Part shown: positions 38,101 to 49,797 of the stretch, piece after piece
Numbering within the stretch: position 1 is the stretch's first letter
How the letters are laid out: every line of letters begins with the position of its first letter
Assembly: GCA_003956705.1 (NCBI GenBank)
Contig: QZCP01000006.1
Span: 62,001 to 126,000, forward strand
Source: Brevipalpus yothersi
Taxonomy: Eukaryota; Arthropoda; Arachnida; Trombidiformes; Tenuipalpidae
Direction of reading: 5' to 3'
Length of the DNA stretch: 64,000 nt
Translations under genes and position numbers: made by a program
The notes under the pieces: model-generated
What the model was told of the DNA's origin: nothing
The model's database searches: none
The model's input: the letters and a program-made list of their open reading frames with translations, nothing else

Positions 38101-38348
38101 CTTACTTTCCGAATTCAATGTAACCAAAAAATCTGATTCAATTCACCAATATGTTGGTAGAAAGCAATAACAAACACTTTTGAGCTGTAGTTTATTTAAT
38201 TAATATTTTTCTCTCTGTCTTTTCCATTTATAGTCGTCCCGGTAGTGGCCCAACAATACCACCACGAGTACAGCAAGCTATCGGAGCTGCAGTGACCGAC
38301 ACATTGCTCGACGCCTTCGGGATGCCTGTTAATAAAAAACAAGGATAA
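33595..38348 (+). CDS. shi: Dynamin (shibire), membrane-scission GTPase
   Basis: Seven coding exons join in phase: 33595-34397, 35264-35827, 35918-36052, 36114-36165, 36545-36768, 37135-37842, 38234-38348, total 866 residues, the length of classical dynamins. GTPase domain: P-loop GGQSAGKSS (40-48), DLPGLTKVP, TKLD. Then the middle/stalk domain (YLQKVLNQQLTNHIRDTLP), an LNTNHEDF-like segment (AYMNTNHEDFIGF), a PH domain (about 519-627, GIMKGGSRDYWFVLT), the GED (about 646-738, LERQVETIRNLVDSYM) and a proline-rich tail (748-866) with PPPPP and PxxP motifs for SH3 partners. Having PH and PRD separates it from DRP1. It cuts endocytic vesicles and is vital in synaptic recycling. Intron 1 contains a long CT tract and the assembly gap, which does not interrupt coding sequence. 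Confidence 0.98.
34521..34767. repeat. (CT)n microsatellite with assembly gap
   Basis: CT repeats on both sides of 125 N bases (34561-34685), inside dynamin intron 1. The repeat clearly broke the assembly, so the true length is unknown. Confidence 0.98.
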
Positions 38349-40109
38349 GTTTTATCGTTGTCATCTCCACTTCTAGCTACATGAGGCTCTGGACATAAAT
38401 ATATACCTACATTATATTGGTTGAGATGAATGAATTGCTCCCTTCCCTCTCCCCATTTTCGATCTATTTAAAGTTGATTGCTTTTCATCTATTCCTCATC
38501 GGAGTTGATTCTCGTTCCAGCATGGATCCTAAGTGCATTCTAGTCAACCATCCTTTTGCATTTGATGGTTGGATTGCTGAATGACTTGTGAATCGATGTG
38601 TATAAAAGAAACTCGATGTGTGATTTGTTGCTCTTAGGATTCTCTACCCTAAAATCCAGTTGAAAGTTGTAGAAGCCACAATTTAACGATGTTTGAATCA
38701 TCGATATCAAGATATCAATTGTAAACATGGCAAAAATCTAGCAAAAAATGGTGATAACTCACTGTTAAAAAATTTAGTCACTGAACTTTCCACCATTTTG
38801 ACACTCATTATGTTTTCGAATTGACTTTTTTTTGTTCAACTTCTCTTTCACCTATAAATCTTGATTTATTCAGTCTATCAACAAAGGCTAAAGAAGATCA
38901 GGAAAAAAAACTGGCAAGAGAGAAAATAATCAAAAATCTATTGTCAGAACAAAGTATTGCATAATAATTTGCGTGATAAATTGATTGTGCATTTCAAATG
39001 ATAAAAGCAAAAAAAAGAGAGAGAGAGAAGTAAACAGTGACACTGTTCTCTGTCGATCGTAAAATTCTTTCTTTACTTTCTCATTTCTCTATGATTTATT
39101 ATTTTCAATTGAATGATCCCACATTGTTCAAGAATTGTCTTTATTACCTTTACATTATTATTATTATTTTGTAATTTGTCATTCAAATGAAGCGAAAGAA
39201 AAAATTTTTATGTGTGATAGGATCACACATTAATGCACCATACCACCACCTCCACCACCAATGACCGATGTAATGAATCGAGTAAATAGTTTCATTCCCG
39301 CGTGATAACCACCGATGAACTTTCACTTTTATCCTTTGGCTTTCTCATTCCTTTCTCTTTTCCTTCTCTGTGGACACGTCTTATTCTTTTTTTTTGTATA
39401 TCGTTTCCATATTTTTCTTTACTCCTTTTGTCATTATTTCGATCAATGACCTGATTATTGACTCAAATCGATCATCATCGTGTAGCCACTCTGAAGTGAT
39501 GAGCAAGTAAAAATTAAGCCATACATCTGCAATCTGATATTGTGTACATTTGAGATGGATGATATATATATACTTATACATATATCTATTATTTGAGAAA
39601 ATTTTATGCCTATTGCCTTGTTCCAAGCAAAGAAGAGAAGATATTAATTAACCAGTATTCTAAGTATTGGTACTTGATCAGAGTATAAAAAAACACATAT
39701 TTAATTGATGAAGTAGTAATTTATTGGTCTTATTGGCCAATAAACTAGTGTGAACACAAGTGGTAACGATGACTCGAAATAATGGAATGTCAAGTTGCGA
39801 AAAAAAACAAAAAAGTTTAGACACTCACACACTTTTAGCTCTCTCTAAGTAATATTGATGACTATGATTACGAAAGATGTTGTTTCTGCGAAAAAAATAA
39901 TGATAATGATAAAATAATAAATTGTTGAATTCGTTTCTCTCAAAAAGAGATTGATTTTGTTCCTATTAATATTAACCCGTTACCTTCAAATGATAAATAT
40001 ATAATATCAATCTACTTACTTGCGTGATTTTCAGAGCAGATTTAGATCATCCAGCTTTCAATATTCACTGGGTTGATAGTTTTTCCCATGGACATGAGGT
40101 ACTTTTCAC
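38349..40109. other. Intergenic stretch between dynamin and the gustatory-receptor gene
   Basis: 1.8 kb, AT-rich, with the dynamin 3' UTR at its left end. Short A-rich and CT-rich runs only; no exon recognised. Confidence 0.5.
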
Positions 40110-41941
40110 ATGGATTTGCTTCATTCCAAATTTCCAAAATTTTTTCCTCCTGAACATTCTTCTCCCAAAGTCAATTCTGTGAAGGTGAAGTTTCTTCAAC
40201 AATTTTTCTCCAAATCGAATATGGCTGATATCAAAAGCCCTCCACCAATTGAAGAAGTGAATCCTCGCAAATCATCATTAAAATCTGTTCATTATGATTT
40301 GAATCAAGAAGACACATCACCCACAATATCACAACAACGTAAAATTAGTGTTATTTCTCATAGCTCCTTGACAAGTACAAGTATTAAGGAAGATGGAGAG
40401 GAAGATGAAAGTGAAAGTGAATTGGAGGAACACTTTAATCTTGGTGGAGAGAAAACTCTGGATGAAGAAAAAGGGAAAATCTGTAATCTAGCCCAATCAA
40501 ATGTGCTGGTTGTTTTTCGGTGTGTTATTGTTTCACTCAGAATTCTGGGATTATGGCCCAGAGAGAGTGATAAATTTTTCAAAAAATTGAATCCACAAAG
40601 CTGGATTGTTTTCGCTTATCTTCATGTGTATGCTGTGCACAATATTATCAATTGGATATTCTCCTACTATCGAACCACAGGAGGTGAGATTTGATCACAA
40701 TTTTTCCAAAAGTTTTCTGATCATCCATGAAAATTTTTCCACAAACTATACGTTTTTTTCACAGGGTTCCATATATTTCTTGAAAACGCTTCGATGGTCA
40801 TTCGAACATCAGCTACAGCATTAACGTTTGACATTTTTTTCGCCTGGAATCAACAAATAATCAAATCTTTGGTTATGATAAGTTATTATCCTTTTTCAAA
40901 TAGTAAAGTTTCACTGATGGCTCTGAAAAATCCTATTCTTTTCCTAATACTTGCCAGTTGGGCATATCTTGCACTGATTCTCGCTACCCAGTCCTGGTCC
41001 ACAGCAACTATGGGATCTCAAAAGTTCATGGATTACTATTTCTATGGATTCAGAGTAAGGCAAACTTTGTCAACATATTGATTCAAGTTGATGGTAATTC
41101 TTTCCCTACTTAATCAGGTTAGCCATGTTAACAAGGTTCTGATGAGATTCCTGATGGCCGGTGTCTGGATAGCTCATATCAGTATTACTTTGAGTGCGGA
41201 AATTTTTTTGAAAACATTTTATGTGGCCTCATGCTTTTTACTATCAAAAACTGCTGAGGCTTACAATAATATTGTCTCTGAGTATGAGAAAAATGAAATT
41301 GTTATCGGTGATGATCTCAATAGGGTTAACAAACTGCATACCAAACTAACGGATCTTGTAATAGGAGTTGACAAAAGTTTCTCTCTTTGCGCCTTCATTT
41401 GGGTTGCCACAATATTCCTCAATCTATGTACCAAGATAGGAATCATATGCATCACAACTGATCCAAGGTGATGATTGAATATTATTCATATTGACACGAT
41501 CTAATTGAAATTTTCCACCTAAAATGTACTAATTTTTGACTTTTTCTGATCCACTTTAGCTGGATGATGAATGCTTCGGTAGATATTATCAACTATATAA
41601 TCATCTTCATTGTCATCACCTTGACTGCATCCAATGTTAGCCTTCGATGTGAAAAGCTTCTGCCGATGGCTCATAAATTGGCTGCCAAAGCGGACATGAA
41701 AGATCTTACCGTTTTGTATCAGGCTAAATTGATGATTGCCAAGATGAGCCATCCAGTTGCTCGACTTACTGGTTGGAGTTGCTTCGTTCTTGATCGGCCA
41801 TTCATTCTCACCATTATTGGAACCATTCTTACCTACTCTGTGGTTTTGATGCAAATGAGTAGATCAGGTGAACCAGGAACCAAGACCACAAAACAAACAT
41901 TCTTCAATTCACTATTCAATCAAACTTCTTCATTTGAATAG
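40110..41941 (+). CDS. Gustatory-receptor-family seven-transmembrane protein
   Basis: Four exons (40110-40683, 40765-41054, 41118-41467, 41560-41941) give 531 residues. The first 130 residues are hydrophilic, acidic and Ser-rich, then several hydrophobic segments follow, spread over all four exons. The last ends in TYSVVLMQMS, which fits the TYxxxLxQ signature at the end of arthropod gustatory receptors (7tm_7). These are ligand-gated cation channels with an intracellular N-terminus; the ligand cannot be predicted. The start is the first ATG after an in-frame TGA 12 bases upstream. The chain is longer than the roughly 400 residues usual in insects because of the N-terminal extension. Intron phases are 1, 0 and 2. 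Family confident; exact subfamily not. Confidence 0.85.
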
Positions 41942-43097
41942 ACTCGTTATTGAACATCGATTCAATGGACGTATGGATATGTTATGGGTGGAAAATTGCT
42001 TTCTCATGCACTCTTTCAGTATTTGAAAAATATTTCACACACCCTTCAGAACTTCTGTTCAAATAAAATGTTCAGAAAATTCTGAGACTTTGATTGGAGA
42101 GGATATTTATCAATATCGGAGAGAAGCTGTCCGAAGACAATTTAATAAAGAGAATCTAGAGTTAGAATAGCTTGAATCAATCAATCTTTGAAAGTCTATT
42201 CAGTATGCTTTCATCGATTGATGAGGGCGACACAGCCTCTATCAGATTGGCAGTTGTCTCTCAAATTCTCATTTTCGTCCTTTTGGAAGGAATAACAATG
42301 TCCTAGTGAATCCAGAGCGGAATTGATTGAAAAATGAACAATGATTATCTCTTACCACAATTTAAACAGCTCAATTTGGGATGGAAATCGGTCCAAGATA
42401 TTCAATCTGCTCAAAACTGTCAGGTGAAATACAGATATGGACAAGTAGTATAGGTTTTGCAGAAGAGGTTTGTATCAATTTTGTGATAAATGCTCTAGGA
42501 TTGAAATACTAAAGAGAAGATTGAATCTTGATCCAAAAACGTAGCATAATGGGCACTCAAATTTTCTCAATTCTGAATATTCGTTGAGAAAAACGAAATA
42601 TGGTTGAAGTGTGCAAAATTAAGACATTGCTTACAGTCTGGAAGTGCATATTCTTGTCCAAAGTGATGAGAATATCTTATTTTTTTCTGTTTATCAGTGC
42701 AGATGAAAGAACAAATGATATCAAATCTCTTTTAAACTGACCCTAATCATGACAAAATCTCATTAAACGAGGAGAGATCTTTAGTGTATTCATATGAAAG
42801 GATTGATCATCAAAGTTCGATAAAAAGACTCCAAGAATGGACGCATCTAGATATCACACACCCCCAGTAGTTGAATGGAATGGAAGCTTCATTCTGCTCA
42901 TTGCCTAACTTTAATTCTTACCTTGCTTCGAGCAATACTCAAGTTGAGTATAAAGAATTATCATTGGACAGGAGAAAGAATGACGAAACGAAGAGAAATT
43001 TCTTCGATTGGATGGAAAACAGAATGTTCTTGTTGTTGAGAATATATAGTCTTGAATGGAAGAACCGATATTCTGCGCAAACAATTTTCTCTCCTTT

Positions 43098-43098
<1 letters not shown>

Positions 43099-43156
<58 letters not shown>
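43099..43156. repeat. (CT)n microsatellite
   Basis: CT run followed within 85 bases by a GA run at 43239-43263, so the pair could fold as an inverted repeat. Confidence 0.95.
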
Positions 43157-43158
<2 letters not shown>

Positions 43159-43231
43159 TGCTCACAACTCCCACAGCTAGTGTACCTGTGGCCTGAATCA
43201 ATCGATAGTACAAACGGGCAAAGGTACAAGG

Positions 43232-43267
<36 letters not shown>

Positions 43268-45771
43268 GAAGAAGAAGAATAAGAAGTAATGCTTCTTCAT
43301 GATGGTGATAAGAACGCATCGGCTAGCTGTGTGATCAGAATCTGTTTCGTTCTCATCGAGGCCGGTTACACAGAATCAGCCCTTTGTTTTTGTTGTTGCT
43401 GTTTAACATGTTCAGTTTATTGATAGAGATTATTGTTGAACTTTGTTAAGTGATTTGTTGTGAATTTTCCCAGCTGATTGATCATCATCAATCTTTTCCC
43501 CTGAAAATAATTACATTCCTGTGGTGAGTAAATAAATTTATTTTTTCACAGATAATTTTTTCTCGATGATAGAATGCTCTCTTTATTAAGTGAGCAGCTG
43601 AAATCATGTGAGCTCATGTGTATTCGTCAATCTCATTGTTTGTCCATGATAACTTGATTCATTCATTGGAGAGCCCACGATTATCATTTTCATCTCAAAA
43701 ATTAATTATGATCATTCGATTTTCTTCTTACATCTCTTTCCGATCTCCATGTGTGATCAGAATGACAACATCACTCATTGCTCTTACAAATAACTGACAT
43801 CTGATAAATTTTCCATCTGAATAAATGATAATGTGGAAAATTTTCTCACATCATTCCAAAATCTCATCGAAATTTATGTGCACTAATCTGACAAATACAA
43901 ATCTCTACAGCACAATCTTGGAAATTTTTCATCTTGCTCCGAGACAATTAATCGCACTTGTTATCCCGACTTCTTCCGTATTCATCTCATGTTGGTTTCT
44001 ATTCTTTCTCTCATCTTTCGATGAACTATCTCACATGTAGTGATAACAAATTACAAGAAAATCAGTCCTATCCATAGATAGACATGAGGAATTGCTTCCA
44101 AAAAATTGCTCGAGGGAAAGGAAGTTTCATTTATGATGTTGATCAGCTAGTCTATTTTTCCTTCTTTGTTCCTCTTCTATTCCTCTGGAAACTAGACCCA
44201 CGTCCTCTCTCCAGTTTATTCATCCAAATTGTTTCCTCCATCCTTTTGAATGATGATTGTTAGCTGTCTGCTTAGTTGCTTGCTAGAACACATCGAATTT
44301 GCTTCGAATTGATGGAAGTTAGCATGAAAGTAGAGGAAACAAAATCAAAGACAACTTGCTCATGATAATCATCGATTTGCATATATTTACTCAACCAATT
44401 TTCGTCTTGAACTTCTTTCTTTCCACCTCTGATGCCCATCTTCATCAAGTGTTTCAGTATTTTGCTCATAGCTGAGTAGCTAGAACAGTGGCCGTACAGA
44501 CAGTGAGGAATACAAGTCTCTGTATCGTAAGTTTGCCAGGGCATTGAACAGACCAACACGTTTTGCTTCGCACAAGGAATACTCTCGGGGGAAAATGAAG
44601 ATTAGACTCTGGGGGATGCTGATAGAGACTAGCTTGGACTTTTCTGGGAAGTTGGAGTGAATAAAGGATAAAATATTTGATAAACGTCTGGAAAAATTTT
44701 CTAGATTCTCGATGTCTGTAGGAACTTTTTCTGATGGAGTCAAGATGCTGGCTTATTTTCTGTCTTTTCAATTTGCATTGTCTAGATAAGCTGAATCACT
44801 CAATTACTTTTTGATTTACGAGCTTTCGAAAGTAAAAGTAAAAGAGACAAAGATAGAATGAGAAAGAGAGAAAATCATATGAAGAGTTGCTTGATTCAAA
44901 GATGAGTAGCTCTTGATTAATCCAATCAAGCTGCCACATTGTACTGATAGCTAATAAGAAAAATGAACATAAGTTTCTATAGAGGCATAATTAGAAATGA
45001 TTCCACAGCAAAGCTGTCATCAACTGTATGGCGGCTCCTAGAAGTGATACGATTCAATTATTGGAGTTAGCCACAATTGACCACAAAATCCCACCTCATA
45101 AATTCAAATCAAGGATTCTCTTAGAGAGAAGGCTTCAAATGATGATGAGAATGTTCCATTGAATTGCATTAGAAGATTTTCTCTGGGCTAGGAAAGATTT
45201 TCACCGGCTTTAACAATCCTTGATATCTAATGGCCATCTAGTCGTTTATTCCTTTGGACTATTTTCAAATTAATTCGATTTATCGATCACAACTTCCAAG
45301 TTTCTTTGCTACTTCTCCCTTCATCTTCAATTTTTTGTCAATTATTTCTAAAGAATAAAGGACCATCTCTTATATTTAGTCCAATAAGATAGCTTGTTGA
45401 GGTTCGTCTTGAAGTATTATAAAAACAACTCTTATCCATCTTGTTTTCTCATTTTTCGCAATTTATGCAAATTATATACATAACAGTCAAGTTAATTAGC
45501 GCCAGGACATATTATTTAGCATGTGGTTGAGAAAATCAGCATGTGAGAATCTTTCCAGTTCAAAGAGAAGATGGTATATCTAGTGAGGGACTTGGAAAGA
45601 TATTCATATCCAATCGAGAATCACTGGATAAGGTCTACCATAAAAAGGTATGGACACCAGAAATAGTTAGGAAAATGATGGGGAAAACTGTGGGAATATG
45701 AAATGTGCTCACAAATTAAATTTACTCTTTTTCTCATTTTTCTCTGATCTTATATCAAAAAGTATCGAGGT

Positions 45772-45774
<3 letters not shown>

Positions 45775-45825
<51 letters not shown>
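45775..45825. repeat. (GA)n microsatellite
   Basis: GA run; a second one of similar size lies at 46051-46110. Confidence 0.95.
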
Positions 45826-45828
<3 letters not shown>

Positions 45829-46049
45829 TAGAAAAGAAGGGCGGGAAAAAGAGCTTGTTGCTTGGATTGCTTTACCGTTATTTTTTCATATAACATGAAC
45901 ACATTATGAATACTACTAAACTACTTATCAAGCAGAATAAGGCCAAATAGCGGTACTTTTGATGCACTAGAATATTTCTCGTTCCACTTAATAATTTATA
46001 ATCGGACGGAATGTGGCACCATAGCAAAGTACATATCACATATATATAT

Positions 46050-46050
<1 letters not shown>

Positions 46051-46110
<60 letters not shown>
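46051..46110. repeat. (GA)n microsatellite
   Basis: GA run of about 60 bases preceded by a short AT-repeat. Confidence 0.95.
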
Positions 46111-46112
<2 letters not shown>

Positions 46113-47894
46113 AAGTTGATGGGAATATTCAATCCATCCTCCTATTAACACTCACACGTATTCAGTAAATGAGTGATGGGATCGAGTGAATATGTGAGTG
46201 GATGAGGAATAGAGAGGATGAGTGCCCAAAATTGTGCTTTTCTCTACTCAAAGATGAGTAAAACTTTTGAATTTTTCTCCCACGTCCGTGATTGCCTCCA
46301 AATTTTTGGTCCTCATCATTTTCAATTCTCATAATTCATCAGGCAAAATTTTTTTGAGTGACTCTAATCAGTTAGTACTAGCAGTAGTAGTAATAGCAGT
46401 TGAGAGAAATGGTATATTATTTGTGGTGTTTCCATTCTGTAAACAGAATTATCTTTCCCTCTCTTCCAAGAATAATATTATTGTCACTGACTGTGAAGTG
46501 AGATAGGTTTGAAGTAGAGATGAGATTGAAGCGAATTATAAGTGTTCTTACTGTGTTATCAGAAGAATGAGAATTCTGTGAGTGTATGTGTGTGTGTGTC
46601 TTATTGTTTCAACATCCTTCATTTTTTCACTCATTCTGAACTTTCAATTGAAAAGTTCTTATTTTCCATCTCTATCACTCATGAAGCAAAGAAAAAAATA
46701 TATATATATTTACACGTATATATATATCGGATGAGGATAAGTTTTGAGCATTTCCTATGAGATGAGATGAATTACTTTCCCTTCATTCTCCTCTCATTGT
46801 GGAGCCAAAGGAAGAGAAGTATCTGATGATGATCGTGGGTCCTCAAGCAACTTCCTCTTATTCACTCTTCTTCTCAACTTCACACTATACCTTGTTCCTT
46901 GTTTCACATCTTCCTTCTCCTCTTCCTTCTCAATTCAGTTCAATTTGATTGAAACTTGGAGAGGAAGAGTGAGAAGAAATATTGTTCTCCAAATTGTAGA
47001 TGATCACATACACACCTAGATACACACACATTTTTTCTTTCTCTTCGATTTTTATTCTTTTCGAGAAAGAATTATAAAAATTGATTCTAAGAAACCCCAC
47101 AAAAATCGTAGGCAAAGAAGTGTTCACAATTTTTCTTGTGGAAAAGAACCAAAATAACATCTCTATAGGCTGGAAAGAGAATCAAGTGAATAAGAGGTCA
47201 AAATATAGTTGCTTTGAGCAATGAATCAAGTGTTCAATTGTTTTTCATCTTAACCAAACAATATCAGCCAACTGACTAGGCCAATACTATGCTCACCATC
47301 TTCATCTCTCATCTCTCTCTTCCTTTTTTATCAACATATACATGTATATAACTTATTCTCGTCCTGATGAATTTTTCTTTGTCTTCTTTTCCTCCTCCTC
47401 TCCATCCTCTCCATCCTCCAACCTCTTTCTTTCTGCCCCATCAAAACAGGATCATGTGCCACCTTGTGATGATATCAATACCATCGCTCTATGCTCTGTG
47501 TCATCAACTCAACAGCTCATCATCAATATGAGCTTGTTCATTTTTATTCCATGTTCCCATCTCTCTATTACTCTCTTTCTCTTTTTCGCTTGAATTCTTT
47601 CGAATAATGTTCAATCAAATTGCTTATAGTGATTGGAAATGAACATTTCAGTCTTATTATATCAAATCAGTGTGGGACAGTCTGTGAAGAGGACAGAATT
47701 AGTGAAAATTTTCCATGCATCAAGCAGTATCGATCAGACTGCTTCTACTGTTGCAATATTAACGGAAACTCAATACTTATTGGCGAAATCATATCGATCA
47801 AATTCATTATTATCATTATTACTGTGAGAACAAAAGCATACACACGCATACACGCTACTGCTAATTGAATGATTAAGACGCAATTGTGATCAAG

Positions 47895-48719
47895 ATGCCT
47901 CTGATGATTCCGTTTTTCAATCAAGACATTAGTCAAGTATGGAAAAAATTCAACGAGAAAGTAGAAGAGCCAAGCTATCAAAGAGCCGTTATATTGACAG
48001 CAGTTTGCATTGCATTACTGTTGGACAATATGCTCTACATGGTAATTGTGCCAATAATTCCCGATTATCTGCGAAATATTGGTGCATGGACAACCCATCG
48101 AGAAGGTGGTAGAGTAGAATTTATCAAAGAAAATCATACTGATCGACTAGTACCACTGAGAATCGGTGGTACAGTTGTGTATGAAGGTGAAGATTCAGGA
48201 ATTGGCCTTCTCTTCTCAATCAAAGCCATGGTCCAGCTATTGGTGAATCCATTTTCTGGTGCTATAATAGATCGCATGGGCTACGATATACCGATGATGA
48301 TCGGTTTGACTATCATGTTCTTTTCGACATCACTTTTCGCCTGTGGACAAAGTTATGGTGTTCTATTTTTCGCTCGATCTTTGCAAGGTGTTGGATCAGC
48401 ATTCGCTGATACCGGTGGATTGGCCATGATAGCGGATAGATTTACGGAAGAAAATGAGCGCCAAAAAGCACTAGGAATTGCATTGACATTCATCTCATTT
48501 GGCTGTCTGTGTGCTCCACCATTTGGCGGTGTTCTGTATGAAATATGTGGTAAAGAAGTTCCCTTTATAATACTTGCACTAGTGTGTCTGTTTGATGGAT
48601 TCCTAGTCCTATTGGTTATGTCAACTGTAAAGCAACAGATGAAAGATGCTGGAATATCTCGCCCCGAAGGCACACCGATCTACACTCTTCTTCAGGATCG
48701 GTAAGTTTGTAGAAGAAAG

Positions 48720-48765
<46 letters not shown>

Positions 48766-49797
48766 AATATTTCAACAGATAGAATATTTATAATAGAAAA
48801 CCTTGCTGGAAACCTTTTTGAGAGCGTCTAAATTAACTGTTTGGATATTCTTTCACTCTCTGTTCTCCCAAACAGAGATATTGCCGTTTGTGCTGGAGCA
48901 TTGGTGATGGCTAATGTATCATTAGCATTCCTGGAACCAACTATAAGTATATGGATGCAGGATACCATGGAAGTGGAAGAATGGCAAATCGGTATGATAT
49001 GGCTACCAGCATTTTTACCATATGCTTTGGGAGTTTATTCAACCGTTCGATTTGCCAAAACTTATCCAAGATATCAGTGGATCATAGCGTGCTGTGGTCT
49101 AGCATTGGCTGGCACCAGTTGTCTTTTGATACCATTTTGTCGATCTTTTTGGGGATTATTCTTACCAATTGCCATCATATCATTTGGTGTAGCCCAAGTG
49201 GACACCGCTGTACTGCCAACACTTGGCTACATAGTGGACACACGGTACGTGTCTGTGTATGGTTCCATATATGCAATTGCCGATATATCCTACTCAATGG
49301 CCTACGCTGTTGGGCCCATCATTGCGGGAACCATAGTTGAAGTATTCAATTTTTCTGTTCTCAATGTGATCATCGCCATCACCAATTTGGCCTATTGTCC
49401 AGTTTTGTTGGCCATCAAGAATGTCCACAATTATAAGCCATTTGACAATAATGATCAAGTGGGTGATTCAATTTATACCAATAACAACGTGCTGACTTCA
49501 CGTGCTGATAGTGGTGTGAATAGTAAAAAAAATGAACCCAATTCATCAACACAAATCATCGGTGGACCAAATGTTAGTGGATATTCTTCTTCATCTTCAA
49601 ATTATCCGTCCAATAGAGTAGGACAATTTGAAACAAACCCATACAACCAGGATGATAATCCTTGGGGCGATGATCCAAGAGTGCCAAAAAATCCATTTCT
49701 CACTTCCACACTGACCAGTACACTGACCAGCAATGGTGTATCAACAACTGCAACATCATTTGAAATGAGTCAAGCTTATCGGAACAATTTTCAGTGA
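47895..49797 (+). CDS. VAChT: Vesicular acetylcholine transporter
   Basis: Two exons (47895-48700, 48876-49797) encode 575 residues of the major facilitator superfamily with 12 predicted membrane segments. The first has LLLDNMLYMVIVPIIPDYL with Asp44, conserved in vesicular amine transporters. Family blocks include VNPFSGAIIDRMGYDIPMM, GSAFADTGGLAMIADRF, ALGIALTFISFGCL, LAFLEPTISIWM and RYVSVYGSIYAIADISYS. These match VAChT more closely than VMAT, and VMAT's long glycosylated luminal loop is shortened. It loads acetylcholine into synaptic vesicles in exchange for protons. The cytosolic tail is Ser/Asn-rich with a short TLTS repeat near 49700. The ATG at 47895 gives MPLMIPFF, aligned with the usual start. 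The 175-base intron carries a CT tract. ChAT follows on the same strand. Confidence 0.96.
48722..48761. repeat. (CT)n microsatellite in the VAChT intron
   Basis: CT run filling part of a 175-base intron, well upstream of the acceptor at 48875. Confidence 0.95.

Larger units (their letters stand above)
41942..47894. other. Region upstream of the cholinergic locus
   Basis: 6 kb without a firm exon. It should include the promoter and the 5' exon shared by VAChT and ChAT in other animals. One candidate donor, TTCCTGTG|GTGAGTAAAT near 43523, follows a stretch starting around 43380 with several TTGTTG repeats. CT/GA tracts lie at 43099-43156, 43239-43263, 45775-45825 and 46051-46110. ORFs at 44272-44771 (minus) and 42871-43302 (plus) have no family match. 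Confidence 0.45.

Noticed and set aside
44272..44771. Overlapping minus-strand ORFs of 87-101 residues
   Set aside because: No domain, no consistent splice sites, and three frames open at once, which points to chance.
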